This document shows, in pieces, positions 55,608 to 64,000 of a stretch of DNA of 64,000 nt. Below the pieces are notes generated by a model. The model saw nothing but the letters and a program-made list of their open reading frames with translations. It did no database searches and was not told the origin of the DNA. Position numbers and translations under genes: made by a program. Position 1 is the first letter of the stretch. The number at the start of each line of letters is the position of its first letter. Origin of the DNA: Paenimyroides tangerinum (GTDB lineage: Bacteria; Bacteroidota; Bacteroidia; Flavobacteriales; Flavobacteriaceae); contig NZ_RQVQ01000019.1 in the NCBI RefSeq assembly GCF_003865405.1, forward strand, positions 1-64,000. The letters are read 5' to 3'.

Positions 55608-55957
55608 ATATCTAAATCTTGAATATTTAGCGAATCAAGGTCGTCTGTTCCTGTTAATGTGTAAGCTTTTTTCAATAATACCAAAGCAAAGGCAGTTAAT
55701 GCAAAACTAATAACAATAGCTGTTAAGATTAAAGCTTGTGGAATTGGATCGGCATAAGCTCCCATAAATCCAGTTTGGTCTGCAGGAATAATTGGTGCTT
55801 TTCCTTTTGTTATTCCGCTCATTAAGAAAATTAAGATGTTAACTCCGTTTCCAAGCAAAATAATTCCGATTAATAATTTAACCATACTTCTTCTCAACAT
55901 CATATAAATACCTGAAGAATAAAGTACACCAACTAATATTACTAATAATAATTCCAT
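55604..55957 (-). CDS. mnhC: Na+/H+ antiporter subunit C
   Basis: This 117-residue NuoK-like subunit has three membrane segments. LIGIILLGNGVNILIFLM and DPIPQALILTAIVISFALTA are the family signature. It lies 3 bp downstream of mnhB. Confidence 0.93.
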   Translation of the reverse strand: MELLLVILVGVLYSSGIYMMLRRSMVKLLIGIILLGNGVNILIFLMSGITKGKAPIIPADQTGFMGAYADPIPQALILTAIVISFALTAFALVLLKKAYTLTGTDDLDSLNIQDLDI

Positions 55958-55960
55958 AAA

Positions 55961-56404
55961 TTAAACGTTTTCAGAGATTGTGAATATTATCGTTAAAACC
56001 ACTCCAATTACTACAAGATAAACTCCGAGGTCAAATAATAAAGCAGAACCAAATGCGCCAATTACTGCAACCGAATCTAAGAACCAAATACTTGTCATAA
56101 ATGGTTTTGAAATCAAAAAAGGTAATAAACCGCTAAATAAAGACAAGCTTAAACCCATTGGAATCAAATAAAGCGGACGAAATCTGAATAATGAAATCGT
56201 ACGTTTGGTATTATACGCAAATGAATGTAAAACAAATGCAATCGACGCGATTAAACCTCCAACGAATCCACCTCCTGACAAATAATGTCCTCGAATTAAA
56301 ACAAAAAGCGAAAACATAATTAATAAAGGCAAAAGATAATTCGTTGCCGTTTTTAAGATAATCGTATCTAGTTTAGGTCTTATATTATTCTCTCGTTTCT
56401 TCAT
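55961..56404 (-). CDS. mnhB: Na+/H+ antiporter subunit B
   Basis: This 147-residue MnhB subunit has four membrane segments and RGHYLSGGGFVGGLIASIAF, the family's GGGF signature. Its start overlaps the 3' end of mnhA by 20 bp. Confidence 0.93.
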   Translation of the reverse strand: MKKRENNIRPKLDTIILKTATNYLLPLLIMFSLFVLIRGHYLSGGGFVGGLIASIAFVLHSFAYNTKRTISLFRFRPLYLIPMGLSLSLFSGLLPFLISKPFMTSIWFLDSVAVIGAFGSALLFDLGVYLVVIGVVLTIIFTISENV

Positions 56405-58709
56405 CTTCTGATTTATATTTTAAGATACTTAAAACTCCAACTGCTGCAATTGAAAGCACAACCGTTTCAATCATTGTATCAATTCCGCGATAATCAACTA
56501 GAATAACGTTTACCACATTTTTCCCTTTTGCAAGTAAATATGCATTCTCTGCATAAAATTTACTCACTTCTTTATTAGAAGGATAAAATAAGGCTTGTAA
56601 AGTTATTAATGCGATTAAGATTCCAAATGAAATGGAAACTATTCCATCACGAATTTTATTTTTTGTATTACTAAATTTCAAAAAAGACGGAAGTTTGAAT
56701 AATACTAAAACAAATAAGACAACGGTTAAAGTATCAATAGCAAACTGCGTCATTGCTAAATCTGGTGCACCGTAAACAACAAAAATCAAACAAATTGATA
56801 AACCAACAACTCCTAAAGAAACGATTGCTGTTAACCTAGATTGCGTAAATGTGATTACAATAATTGCAGATATAATTAATACAAATATGACAAACTCATA
56901 AATTCTAAATGGCGATAAATCGTTTGTATTAATTTTTAAAGTAACATCATTAAAAAATTTATATCCTACAATTCCAATGATAAAAACAATAATGAAAAGA
57001 ATATAACTTCTTAAATACCCATTATGAAAAAAACGGGTGTATTTGAATGCAAATAATTTAATATTCTCTGCGATAACTGAGATTATATTTTGTGGTCCGA
57101 TTCGATTTAAACTATCAAATTTTTCAACGGTTTTATGCGATGGCTTAATTATAAAATATAAAATAAATCCTAAAACAATGGTTGCACCACTTAAAAGTAA
57201 AATAGTATTCCAACCGTGCCATAAATGTAATTCTTGAGTTATTTGACTTCTATAAATAGACGTTGTAACTGCAGAAATGATTCCTTGATCGGCAATAAAC
57301 GGGAATGCTCCGAAAAGCAAGGTAAATACTGATAAAATTACAATTGGTAACCAAAGTTTATAATCTGGTTTATGGATATTCTCAAATTTTTCGGGTAGTT
57401 TTCCAAAGAATGGACGAATTCCAACTAAAAGACCTGCACTGGTTAAGAAAACATTTGTAATCAAAACTAAAGCGGTCAAAATCAAAACGCTATTATACGT
57501 CCAAAAATCAAAGTCGAAAGTTGAACCGTAAATAATTTCTTTACTAATAAACCCAAAAGTTAAAGGAACACCTGCGCTAGATAAAGCTGCAATTACAGCA
57601 CAAATTGCTACAATTGGCAATTTCTTTTTTAGACCAGACAAAACCGTTAAATCTCTTGTATGCGTTTCGTGATCAACAATTCCGGTTATCATAAAGAACG
57701 AAGCTTTATAAAGCGCGTGAACTAAAATAAATGTAGAAGCTGCTAACAAAGCTATTTCCGTTCCGATTCCAATTAAAAAAACCAAAATCCCTAAAGCTGA
57801 AATAGTTGAATATGCCAAAACACTTTTCATATCAACTTTAAAAACACTTAAAAAAGCTCCTACGACCATCGTTGTTCCACCAACGCACATCAAAACCATA
57901 TTCCAAACTTCGCCATCCGACAAAATCGGTGTAAAACGTGCTAATAAATAAATTCCAGCTTTAACCATCGTTGCCGAATGCAAATATGCAGAAACTGGAG
58001 TTGGTGCTTTCATTGCACCTGGAAGCCAAAAATGAAAAGGAAATTGTGCCGACTTCGTAAATGCTCCTAAAAATAAGAAAGCAATTATGACGTAATATTG
58101 ATAATTTGATTGAAGTACTTCTGATTGGCTAAATAACTCTTGAATAGAAAAAGTTCCTGTAATCGAGTTCATCATTACAAACGAAGCCAATAAGAAAAAA
58201 CCTCCTAAACCAGTTACTGATAATGCCCATAAAGCACTCTTTCTAGAATCTTCATTGTTTGTATTAAAACCAATAAGGAAGAATGATGAAATGCTGGTTA
58301 ACTCCCAAAACATAAACAATGAAATTAGGTTATCGGATAAAACCAAACCTAACATTGCTCCCATAAAAATGGTTAGATAACAATAAAATCTATTTATGTA
58401 CGGATCTCTACTCATATAGGAAGAAGCGTAAAAATAGATTAGCGCTCCAACACCGGTTATAAGTAAAGAAAAAAGTAAGGATAATCCATCAATCTTGAAA
58501 TCTAAAGAAATTCCAAGACTTGGAATCCATTGATTTTCGAAAATCAGATTTTTTTTCGCAGATTGAATTTCAGGAATGAATTGTAAAAAATATAAAAATA
58601 AACCAAAAGGTAATATGCTTAGAAATTTGAAATACTTTGAATCTTTTGTTGGCCTGAGAAATAAAATTGCAAAGCCAATAATAAAAATCGAAATTATAAG
58701 TAATAGCAT
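56385..58709 (-). CDS. mnhA: Na+/H+ antiporter subunit A (NuoL-like, with C-terminal DUF4040/MbhE-like part)
   Basis: The 774 residues combine a NuoL-type proton channel (about 1-490, with SLFMFWELTSISSFFLIGF, KSAQFPFHFWLPGAMKAPTP and SSAGVPLTFGFISKEIIYG) and C-terminal domains matching MrpA (GAPDLAMTQFAIDTLTVVLF and a final MbhE-like stretch with DYRGIDTMIETVVLSIAAVG). It is the first and largest subunit of the Mrp antiporter, which exports Na+ or other cations in exchange for protons for pH and salt homeostasis. Operon order A-B-C-D-E-F-G is complete. Confidence 0.95.
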   Translation of the reverse strand: MLLLIISIFIIGFAILFLRPTKDSKYFKFLSILPFGLFLYFLQFIPEIQSAKKNLIFENQWIPSLGISLDFKIDGLSLLFSLLITGVGALIYFYASSYMSRDPYINRFYCYLTIFMGAMLGLVLSDNLISLFMFWELTSISSFFLIGFNTNNEDSRKSALWALSVTGLGGFFLLASFVMMNSITGTFSIQELFSQSEVLQSNYQYYVIIAFLFLGAFTKSAQFPFHFWLPGAMKAPTPVSAYLHSATMVKAGIYLLARFTPILSDGEVWNMVLMCVGGTTMVVGAFLSVFKVDMKSVLAYSTISALGILVFLIGIGTEIALLAASTFILVHALYKASFFMITGIVDHETHTRDLTVLSGLKKKLPIVAICAVIAALSSAGVPLTFGFISKEIIYGSTFDFDFWTYNSVLILTALVLITNVFLTSAGLLVGIRPFFGKLPEKFENIHKPDYKLWLPIVILSVFTLLFGAFPFIADQGIISAVTTSIYRSQITQELHLWHGWNTILLLSGATIVLGFILYFIIKPSHKTVEKFDSLNRIGPQNIISVIAENIKLFAFKYTRFFHNGYLRSYILFIIVFIIGIVGYKFFNDVTLKINTNDLSPFRIYEFVIFVLIISAIIVITFTQSRLTAIVSLGVVGLSICLIFVVYGAPDLAMTQFAIDTLTVVLFVLVLFKLPSFLKFSNTKNKIRDGIVSISFGILIALITLQALFYPSNKEVSKFYAENAYLLAKGKNVVNVILVDYRGIDTMIETVVLSIAAVGVLSILKYKSEDEETRE

Positions 58710-58835
58710 ATATGAAATTTTAATCTTATTTTAAATGTTTTCTTGAGATTGAGTAAAGATAGTGTTTTTTACTGATTTTTCTTAATAAACAACATACACC
58801 AATATTCTATTTTTCAGATTTTAAGAAAATTTTAA

Positions 58836-59618
58836 GTTTATAGCGATAAAAATTATTCAATTACAAATTCTCCTATAAAAGAAGAAGATCTAGATAAAAT
58901 GAAAGAAATTGTTTCGTTATTAAAACAATTTAATGGTTTTCAGATTTTTGATGAAATGACGGAATTGATAGCAAAATTGGAAAATAACATTTACAAATCA
59001 ACACAAAAAAACCCAAATCACATTCAGTTTGAAGACAATAAACAACTAAAAGGAATTGAACATTTAAATGGATTATATCAAGCGATTTTACACAAAAAAC
59101 CACTTTTAATAGAATACAAATCTTTTAAATCCGAAGAAGCTAGAAAAGATATTTATCATCCGTTTTTTTTAAAAGAATATCGAAATCGTTGGTTTATAAT
59201 TTGTAGAAGCAACAAAGGAAAGCTTTTAATTACTCTGGCTTTAGACAGAATTGAAGCATTTTATGAACTTGATAGTAAATTATTTAAAGAAAACGAAGGA
59301 ATTTATTTTGAAAGATAATATAGCGAATGTATTGGCGTAACAAGAAGTGAAAAAGACCGCCCACAGAAAATCATTCTAAAGTTTGACTCTCGAAATGCGC
59401 CTTATGTCATTACAAAACCGCTACATCACACACAACAAATTATTGAAAATGGTGAAAATGGTTTAATTATTCGAATAGATGTAATTCCGAATTTTGAATT
59501 AGAGCGAGAAATTTTAGGATTTGGAGAAAACATCGAAATCCTTGCTCCAAAGCGTTTGAAACAACAGATTCAACGAAGAATTACTAAGATGGTAGAAAAA
59601 GATAAAAGCGAAAATTAA
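58836..59618 (+). pseudogene. WYL-domain transcriptional regulator, truncated and interrupted
   Basis: The frame starts after a stop at 58833-58835 without a start codon and reads YSDKNYSITNSPIKEEDLDK, then the ATG at 58899 and a WYL domain (HKKPLLIEYKSFKSEEARKD, FFLKEYRNRWFIICRSN). An in-frame TAA at 59316-59318 follows FER, after which the same frame continues (YSECIGVTRSEKDRPQK, then NFELEREILGFGENIEILAP) to a stop at 59616. Intact relatives are about 330 residues with an N-terminal helix-turn-helix of about 100 residues, which is missing. A shortened protein from 58899 to 59318 might still be made. Confidence 0.85.
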
Positions 59619-59632
59619 CTTTCGCTTTTATC
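59601..59632. terminator. Bidirectional hairpin between WYL pseudogene and menE
   Basis: GATAAAAGCGAAA and TTTCGCTTTTATC form a 13-bp perfect stem with a 6-base loop, overlapping the 3' ends of both convergent reading frames. Confidence 0.8.
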
Positions 59633-60665
59633 TTAAATTATCTTTTCTCAGAATTTTTCCTGTGGCGGTTTCTTTGAATTTAGTAACAAATTGAATTTCT
59701 TTTGGCTTTTCGAAAGTTGATAAAATATCAAAAATTTCAGGTTCGATTACATAAGGTTCACTTTCAATAATCAAAACCAATTTATTTCCTAGAATATCAT
59801 CTTCTTTCCCAATAACAAAAAAACGATTGTTTATAAAAGGAGTTAATTTTTCTTCAATCTGTTCTGGAAATAATTTAATTCCACCAGAATTAATTACATT
59901 ATCAACGCGTCCTAACCATTTAAATTGATTCGGTTCTTTAAGTTCAACCAAATCATTTGTAATCAACTTTTCTGAATTCACACTTGGTGCATCGATAACC
60001 AAACAACCACGATTATCAACGGAAATTTTAGCGTGAGGTAAAGCTGTAAAAAAAACTTCTGAAATTTTCTTTGCGGCAATATGCGTAATCGTTTCGGTCA
60101 TTCCGTAAGTTTCATACACTTGACAATGCGAATTTAAAGACAAAATCTGTTCTTTTATTTTTCGGTCAAGTTTTGCTCCGCCGACAATCAATTTTTTAAT
60201 CAAATGTAGTTTCTCAATACTATTCAAAACTTGCAACGGAACCATTGCAACAAAATCATAGGTTTTAGAAATATTTTCTAAAGGATTTGAGCTTGGATTT
60301 ACCACGTCTAAATGCAATCCTAAAACCAGAGCGCGCACAAACATCAATTTTCCTGCAATATATTTAGTTGGCAAACACAACAATGCAGCATCTTTTGGTT
60401 TTAAATCAAAATGAATTCCGGTTGCTTTGGCAGAATTTATGACAGCTTGTTTTTGAAGTTTTATTTGTTTCGGAGTTCCTGTTGTACCAGAAGTTGTCAA
60501 TAAAATGAAATCTTTTTCATCAAACCATTGGAATATCAAACTTCCGAAATCTTGTTCATAGATTTCTTCGGATTTTACTAATTTACTCGCTAATTCAATT
60601 AATTTATTTTTATCTAAATAATCTCCGTTTAACCGAAAATCGTTATGAATATCGTTATAATTCAT
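59628..60665 (-). CDS. menE: o-Succinylbenzoate-CoA ligase-like AMP-binding enzyme
   Basis: This compact 345-residue ANL ligase has TTSGTTGTPK at 57-66, VYETYGMTETITHIA, the LGRVDNVINSGGIKLFPEQI hinge and the C-terminal lysine motif TATGKILRKD. The short length and composition fit flavobacterial MenE, which activates o-succinylbenzoate for menaquinone synthesis. No other men genes are adjacent; a CPBP protease gene lies 2 bp upstream in the same unit. Confidence 0.8.
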   Translation of the reverse strand: MNYNDIHNDFRLNGDYLDKNKLIELASKLVKSEEIYEQDFGSLIFQWFDEKDFILLTTSGTTGTPKQIKLQKQAVINSAKATGIHFDLKPKDAALLCLPTKYIAGKLMFVRALVLGLHLDVVNPSSNPLENISKTYDFVAMVPLQVLNSIEKLHLIKKLIVGGAKLDRKIKEQILSLNSHCQVYETYGMTETITHIAAKKISEVFFTALPHAKISVDNRGCLVIDAPSVNSEKLITNDLVELKEPNQFKWLGRVDNVINSGGIKLFPEQIEEKLTPFINNRFFVIGKEDDILGNKLVLIIESEPYVIEPEIFDILSTFEKPKEIQFVTKFKETATGKILRKDNLR

Positions 60666-60667
60666 TT

Positions 60668-61555
60668 TTAAATTTTACCTGTTAATTTATTTTTCCAATC
60701 GTTCCATTTGTATTTTTTAGCAAAAAAGAAAATCAAAATCGGAAAGACAACAAAAACTTGAATATAAATTTCTGTCATACTATTTTCTGTAGAAACTTGT
60801 TCGAAAATCGCATTGGTTTGTAAAGCAGAATTATTTGAAGTTACCAAAATAGCTGCAACTAAATTATTAGCTGCGTGAAATCCTAAAGCCAATTCAAGTC
60901 CGTCATCCATTAAAGTAATGATTCCTAAAAACAATCCAGTTCCAATATAAAAAACCATCATTTGTAATCCAAAAGCTCCCACTTCAGGATTTGCAATGTG
61001 CATTAATCCAAAAGTAATCGAAGTAAACAACAACGGAAACCATTTGTTTTTTGTCAATAATCCCAAACCTTGCATCAAATAACCACGAAACAAATATTCT
61101 TCAAAACTGGTTTGTAATGGAATTAAAATTAATGCTAAAACTAAAAGAACTAAAAATGGAGCTAATTTGAAATTAATTACAAAATCATCTGGTGATACAA
61201 AATATTGAACTAAAATTACAGTTACAAGAATTGCTGCCCATAAAAAAAAGGAAAAGAAAACACGTTTATAATCAATCTTTTGACGAGCTGTGGTTAACGA
61301 GGTAATCGATTGTTTATGAAAAAACTTAACCCAAAGTAGCAAAATAACACATAAAGCAGCCAACGGAAGTACCATAATTGCAAAAACAATATTCTTACCT
61401 AAAGAATCAATCATCATTTGAATCATTTCGTTTGTATTGGTTTCACTTGCCAAAGTTGCAATATAATTGAAACCCATAAATAGGAAAAATACCAAAGGAA
61501 ATGGTAGATATTTGATTAAAGTTTCTTTCTTATTTTTTAATTGTTCGATATACAT
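60668..61555 (-). CDS. CPBP family intramembrane glutamic endopeptidase
   Basis: This 295-residue protein with about eight membrane segments has the CPBP/Abi motifs FEEYLFRGY (Glu152, Glu153, Arg157), LMHIANP (His186) and GFHAANN (His227, Asn231). Members cleave prenylated or other membrane substrates, or process small peptides. Being immediately upstream of menE on the same strand suggests co-transcription. Confidence 0.88.
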   Translation of the reverse strand: MYIEQLKNKKETLIKYLPFPLVFFLFMGFNYIATLASETNTNEMIQMMIDSLGKNIVFAIMVLPLAALCVILLLWVKFFHKQSITSLTTARQKIDYKRVFFSFFLWAAILVTVILVQYFVSPDDFVINFKLAPFLVLLVLALILIPLQTSFEEYLFRGYLMQGLGLLTKNKWFPLLFTSITFGLMHIANPEVGAFGLQMMVFYIGTGLFLGIITLMDDGLELALGFHAANNLVAAILVTSNNSALQTNAIFEQVSTENSMTEIYIQVFVVFPILIFFFAKKYKWNDWKNKLTGKI

Positions 61556-61674
61556 TTTTTAAGTATTTTGATTGTTGTCGAAGTTACTGTAAATTTGATA
61601 AGTTCACGCCAAAAATATTGATATATTAATTTTTAGAGCTGTAAAATGTATTTACTTATATTTTGAAAAAAAAC

Positions 61675-62424
61675 ATGATATCATTTCAAGGAGAGAATAT
61701 AATCGATTTTTTGAAATGAATAAAACAGGTTTCGATTGCTTAAGATATCTAACATTGAAGAATGTTTTTCATTGAACCAAATGTCCTTAGAAGAAGTTTA
61801 CAATTCGAAAATTAAGCTTTGTAAGAGATTGTAATTTATGTCATCATATCGAGAGACTAACTGCAAATACATTATTCAATAAAGTTAAATTTGGAATACG
61901 AAAAACTTTTAGAATTGTGTTTGAAATGACAATTACCGCAAAAAAATTATCATCTTCTCGAATGGCAAAACGCAATGGAATTAGTCGTCCAAATGCTTGG
62001 TTATTTATTCATAAGGTTGGCTTGGCAATGAAAAGCTGCAAACAAAATACTATTGTAGAAACTGTTTATATTAATGAATTTATTTATCAAGGTAAAGAAA
62101 ATTTGAAACAACAACGAAGTTAAGATATTAAAAAAAATTGTAGCAGGTGTCGATATTGTTTCAAAACGCTGAATTAAAAGAATTTATTTTTAACGAATAA
62201 AAGTTTATTCTTCAGTTGAATTTAGTAAAATATTTGTTGATCATATTTCTTCACAAGCCATCGTGAAAACAGATAAATCGTCTAGATATAAACCTTTAAA
62301 AAAAGGAATATAAAATTGAGCAAATCAAAATAAAACTAAAGATTTTTTGCATAAATATTTTATCTCATGTTGACATGGTTTTAAAAAATGAATTAAGAAA
62401 TAAAAAAAAACAATTTTGTACTTG
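61675..62424 (+). pseudogene. Decayed IS1595-family (ISXO2-like) transposase
   Basis: Fragments in several plus-strand frames line up with a flavobacterial IS1595 transposase. They are ISFQGENIIDFLK (61678 on), FDCLRYL, a zinc-ribbon remnant RDCNLCHHIERLTANTLFNK, and VKFGIRKTFRIVFEMTIT. The longest open part follows (to 62123), with MAKRNGISRPNAWLFIHKVG and NEFIYQGKENLKQQRS. Later pieces resemble TDK-YKPLKK and KEYKIEQIK. Several stops and frameshifts break it, so it is inactive; terminal repeats are not recognisable. Confidence 0.82.
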
Positions 62425-62488
62425 AATAACTTCGGGAAAATATCTGAGATTTTTGCTTTTCGATTGTCATTTAGATTCGTAAAATACT

Positions 62489-62767
62489 TTATTCGTCTAA
62501 ATCATTATCATTTCTAAGAAAATCAATTGTTTTACTTTTAGCATTTATTGACCAAACCAATGAAATCAACCATCCAATTCCTGTGAAACCAAAAGGCACA
62601 TTAAAAAGAACTATATATTTAAATTGAATTTTATCTCTAGCAATAAAAGAAGGAATAAGATAAATAAAAACAATTAAAACACCAGCAATAACTTTTTCTT
62701 TCGTTATTTCATTATTCTCAAATGGTAAATTGCTATTTAGTAAAAATATTAAATCAAACATAAGCAA
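62489..62767 (-). CDS. Superinfection-immunity-family-like small membrane protein
   Basis: The 92 residues contain two membrane segments. YLIPSFIARDK, then LFNVPFGFTGIGWLISLVWS, match the Imm_superinfect (T4 Imm-like) fold, whose hallmark is a G-TGIGW-x-x-LVW motif in the second helix. The T4 protein blocks DNA entry of superinfecting phages, but chromosomal homologs are common and mostly untested. It is isolated, next to a dead transposase. Confidence 0.65.
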   Translation of the reverse strand: MLMFDLIFLLNSNLPFENNEITKEKVIAGVLIVFIYLIPSFIARDKIQFKYIVLFNVPFGFTGIGWLISLVWSINAKSKTIDFLRNDNDLDE

Positions 62768-62940
62768 CTCAAATTATTATAACAATGTTATTAGATTTAA
62801 ATACAATTCTGCTATAAACCTCCTAATTTACAAACTAATCTTTACAAAAACTACACGGGATTTCAGTTTTAAAAATTGCAATAGCTGTCTCTATTAATTC
62901 AAGTGAAACATTTTACCAATTGTCAAAACGAAATCAAATT

Positions 62941-62980
62941 AAAATCCTCAAATCGTAATTAACTTTTTGAGGATTTTTTT
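62941..62980. terminator. Terminator of lipoprotein gene at 62986
   Basis: AAAATCCTCAAA pairs with TTTGAGGATTTT over a 13-base loop. The T-run is strongest on the plus strand, with a weaker TTTTAATTT on the minus strand. Confidence 0.65.
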
Positions 62981-62985
62981 TATTA

Positions 62986-63660
62986 TTATTGAAAGGAAAG
63001 AAATTGAGGACTTATGTATTGAAAAGAAATAGATTCTGAAAGTGTTTTAGACAATTCTATAACTGATTTTTCACCTGATTCATCAATTAAATAATAAACT
63101 AAAAATTCAGTTTCATTCCAACTTGGTTCATATTCAGTAAAAACAAGTCCGTTTTGATTTGCGAAATTTTCAAGATTTGACAACTCATTTTCATCATTTA
63201 ATTTCACTTTTATATAATTCCCTTCTTTAGCAACTCCGTAAGTAGTATTTCCTTGATATAATTTTCTAACCATGAAAACATCATCCAAATTTTGAATTTG
63301 ATTTATGTAATTATTCAATTTTTCACAAGACAAACTTCCTTCATTAAAATAACACAAAACCATTTTGGTATTTTTAGACGAAAAAACATTTATATAAATA
63401 CTTGAAAGTACATCGTCATTGTTTAAAGGAAGCTTAAAAAGGTTTAAATCCGTGAGAATTTTAGTAATTTTTTGATCGGAAAGATTATAATCAAACTCTA
63501 CTACAATTGCGTTATTCTTAACATTTCTATTATTTTGACCTTCATTTGAATAATAATCAACAACTTGTTCATTACAAAAATTTGAAGAAACAGAATCGTC
63601 ACTTTCAGATGAGCAAGCGATAAATAAAACGGAAAATAAAAATAAAATAAACTTTTTCAT
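62986..63660 (-). CDS. Lipoprotein of unknown function
   Basis: The lipoprotein signal MKKFILFLFSVLFIAC gives Cys16, followed by an SSESDD acidic stretch that resembles Bacteroidota surface-export signals. The 205-residue mature part has no recognised domain; its internal segments VVEFDYNLSDQKITKILTDL and YIKVKLNDENELSNLENFAN resemble each other in layout (strand plus helix). It lies 3 bp downstream of the next gene, so they form an operon. Confidence 0.6.
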   Translation of the reverse strand: MKKFILFLFSVLFIACSSESDDSVSSNFCNEQVVDYYSNEGQNNRNVKNNAIVVEFDYNLSDQKITKILTDLNLFKLPLNNDDVLSSIYINVFSSKNTKMVLCYFNEGSLSCEKLNNYINQIQNLDDVFMVRKLYQGNTTYGVAKEGNYIKVKLNDENELSNLENFANQNGLVFTEYEPSWNETEFLVYYLIDESGEKSVIELSKTLSESISFQYISPQFLSFQ

Positions 63661-63663
63661 ACA

Positions 63664-64000
63664 TTAAAATTTTAAATCAAACCAACCGTTTCTTATGCTA
63701 TAAATAGTTCCATTTTCTTCGACTGCATCGAACTCGAAAGTAGCAGCGACTATTTTATTTTCATAATCTAATTTAACAATGGTTATAGTCCCACCTATTT
63801 CGTTATTTGTAGAAGCCCATTTAGTTGCTGAATTAAAAGCGTAGTAAGTTATTCGACCTGATACATTTGTAGTTTGTCGACCGTTTATTGCATAAGATTT
63901 CCCTTCTTCAAATTTAAATTCTGAACCAATTGATATCTCGACTGCTTTTTCATTATTTGAAAGTCTAAATATTATCAATGAACCACCAAACGGATAAACA
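63664..64000 (-). CDS. DUF6252-like protein, N-terminus outside window
   Basis: The frame is open to the window edge (VYPFGGSL precedes the TTG at 63978), so the start is not seen. The C-terminal GGTITIVKLDYENKIVAATF followed by IRNGWFDLKF is typical of the DUF6252 family of exported Bacteroidota proteins, whose function is unknown. Upstream parts probably include a lipoprotein signal. It is followed 3 bp later by the lipoprotein gene. Confidence 0.65.
   Translation of the reverse strand, partial: VYPFGGSLIIFRLSNNEKAVEISIGSEFKFEEGKSYAINGRQTTNVSGRITYYAFNSATKWASTNNEIGGTITIVKLDYENKIVAATFEFDAVEENGTIYSIRNGWFDLKF

Noticed and set aside
1..64000. tRNA, rRNA or known riboswitches
   Set aside because: No cloverleaf with conserved TTCGA-type arms, rRNA segment or recognised riboswitch core was seen, though a model-based RNA search was not possible.

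Overview
The window is about 30% GC, uses the Bacteroidota-type promoter signature (TTG, a spacer of about 20 bases, then TAnnTTTG), and has few clear Shine-Dalgarno sites. Its gene content is typical of Flavobacteriaceae: a fused branched-chain E1 alpha/beta, AcnB, SurA-type isomerases, DUF4369/TlpA thioredoxins, SbcCD, a PepSY two-component cluster and a full Mrp/Mnh antiporter operon. The genus cannot be fixed from the sequence alone. No rRNA, tRNA or CRISPR array was found.

Layout. 1-108 is the end of an IS3-type element that runs off the left edge. 0.4-3.6 kb holds a PAS-LuxR regulator, a beta-propeller lipoprotein and a decayed IS982-type transposase. 3.6-4.9 kb is a small cluster (YARHG protein, amidase, unknown 77-aa protein). 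5.2-7.7 kb is an MBOAT/AlgX-like O-acetylation pair. 7.9-12.8 kb is sbcD-sbcC. 12.9-15.0 kb holds a periplasmic-binding-protein-like gene, a transglutaminase-like membrane protein and a DUF423 protein. 15.1-17.5 kb is a tandem pair of TlpA-like thioredoxins. 17.5-18.0 kb is a repeat-rich structured intergenic region before acnB. 21-24.5 kb encodes two periplasmic peptidyl-prolyl isomerases. 24.7-34.5 kb holds prfC, PepSY plus a two-component system, an acyl-CoA synthetase, a Nudix hydrolase, a small orphan transcription unit, pyrE and an SRPBCC protein.

34.6-43.8 kb carries a YeeE/YedE pair, a phosphoesterase fused to a predicted outer-membrane barrel, an HD domain fused to a Pycsar-effector-like membrane domain, and a large GAF-like protein. 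After a gene-poor stretch (43.8-44.7 kb) come a cytochrome c, an array of 22-bp tandem repeats and a 909-aa PHP-SMC ATPase of the TrlF/Ppl type, a family with reported anti-phage members. 48.3-58.7 kb holds a nitroreductase, purC, the BCKDH E1 fusion, a GDPD and mnhA-G. The right end contains a WYL regulator pseudogene, menE, a CPBP protease, an IS1595-type transposase fossil, a superinfection-immunity-like small protein and two unknown genes, the last cut by the window edge.

The most interesting candidates are the PHP-SMC ATPase (45448-48177), the HD-PycTM fusion (40260-41441), two unrelated intergenic arrays that share a 22-bp period (17841-17928 and 45269-45400), and the GC-rich hairpin element at 17621-17720. 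Three transposase relics of different families, plus the WYL pseudogene, show repeated insertion and decay.
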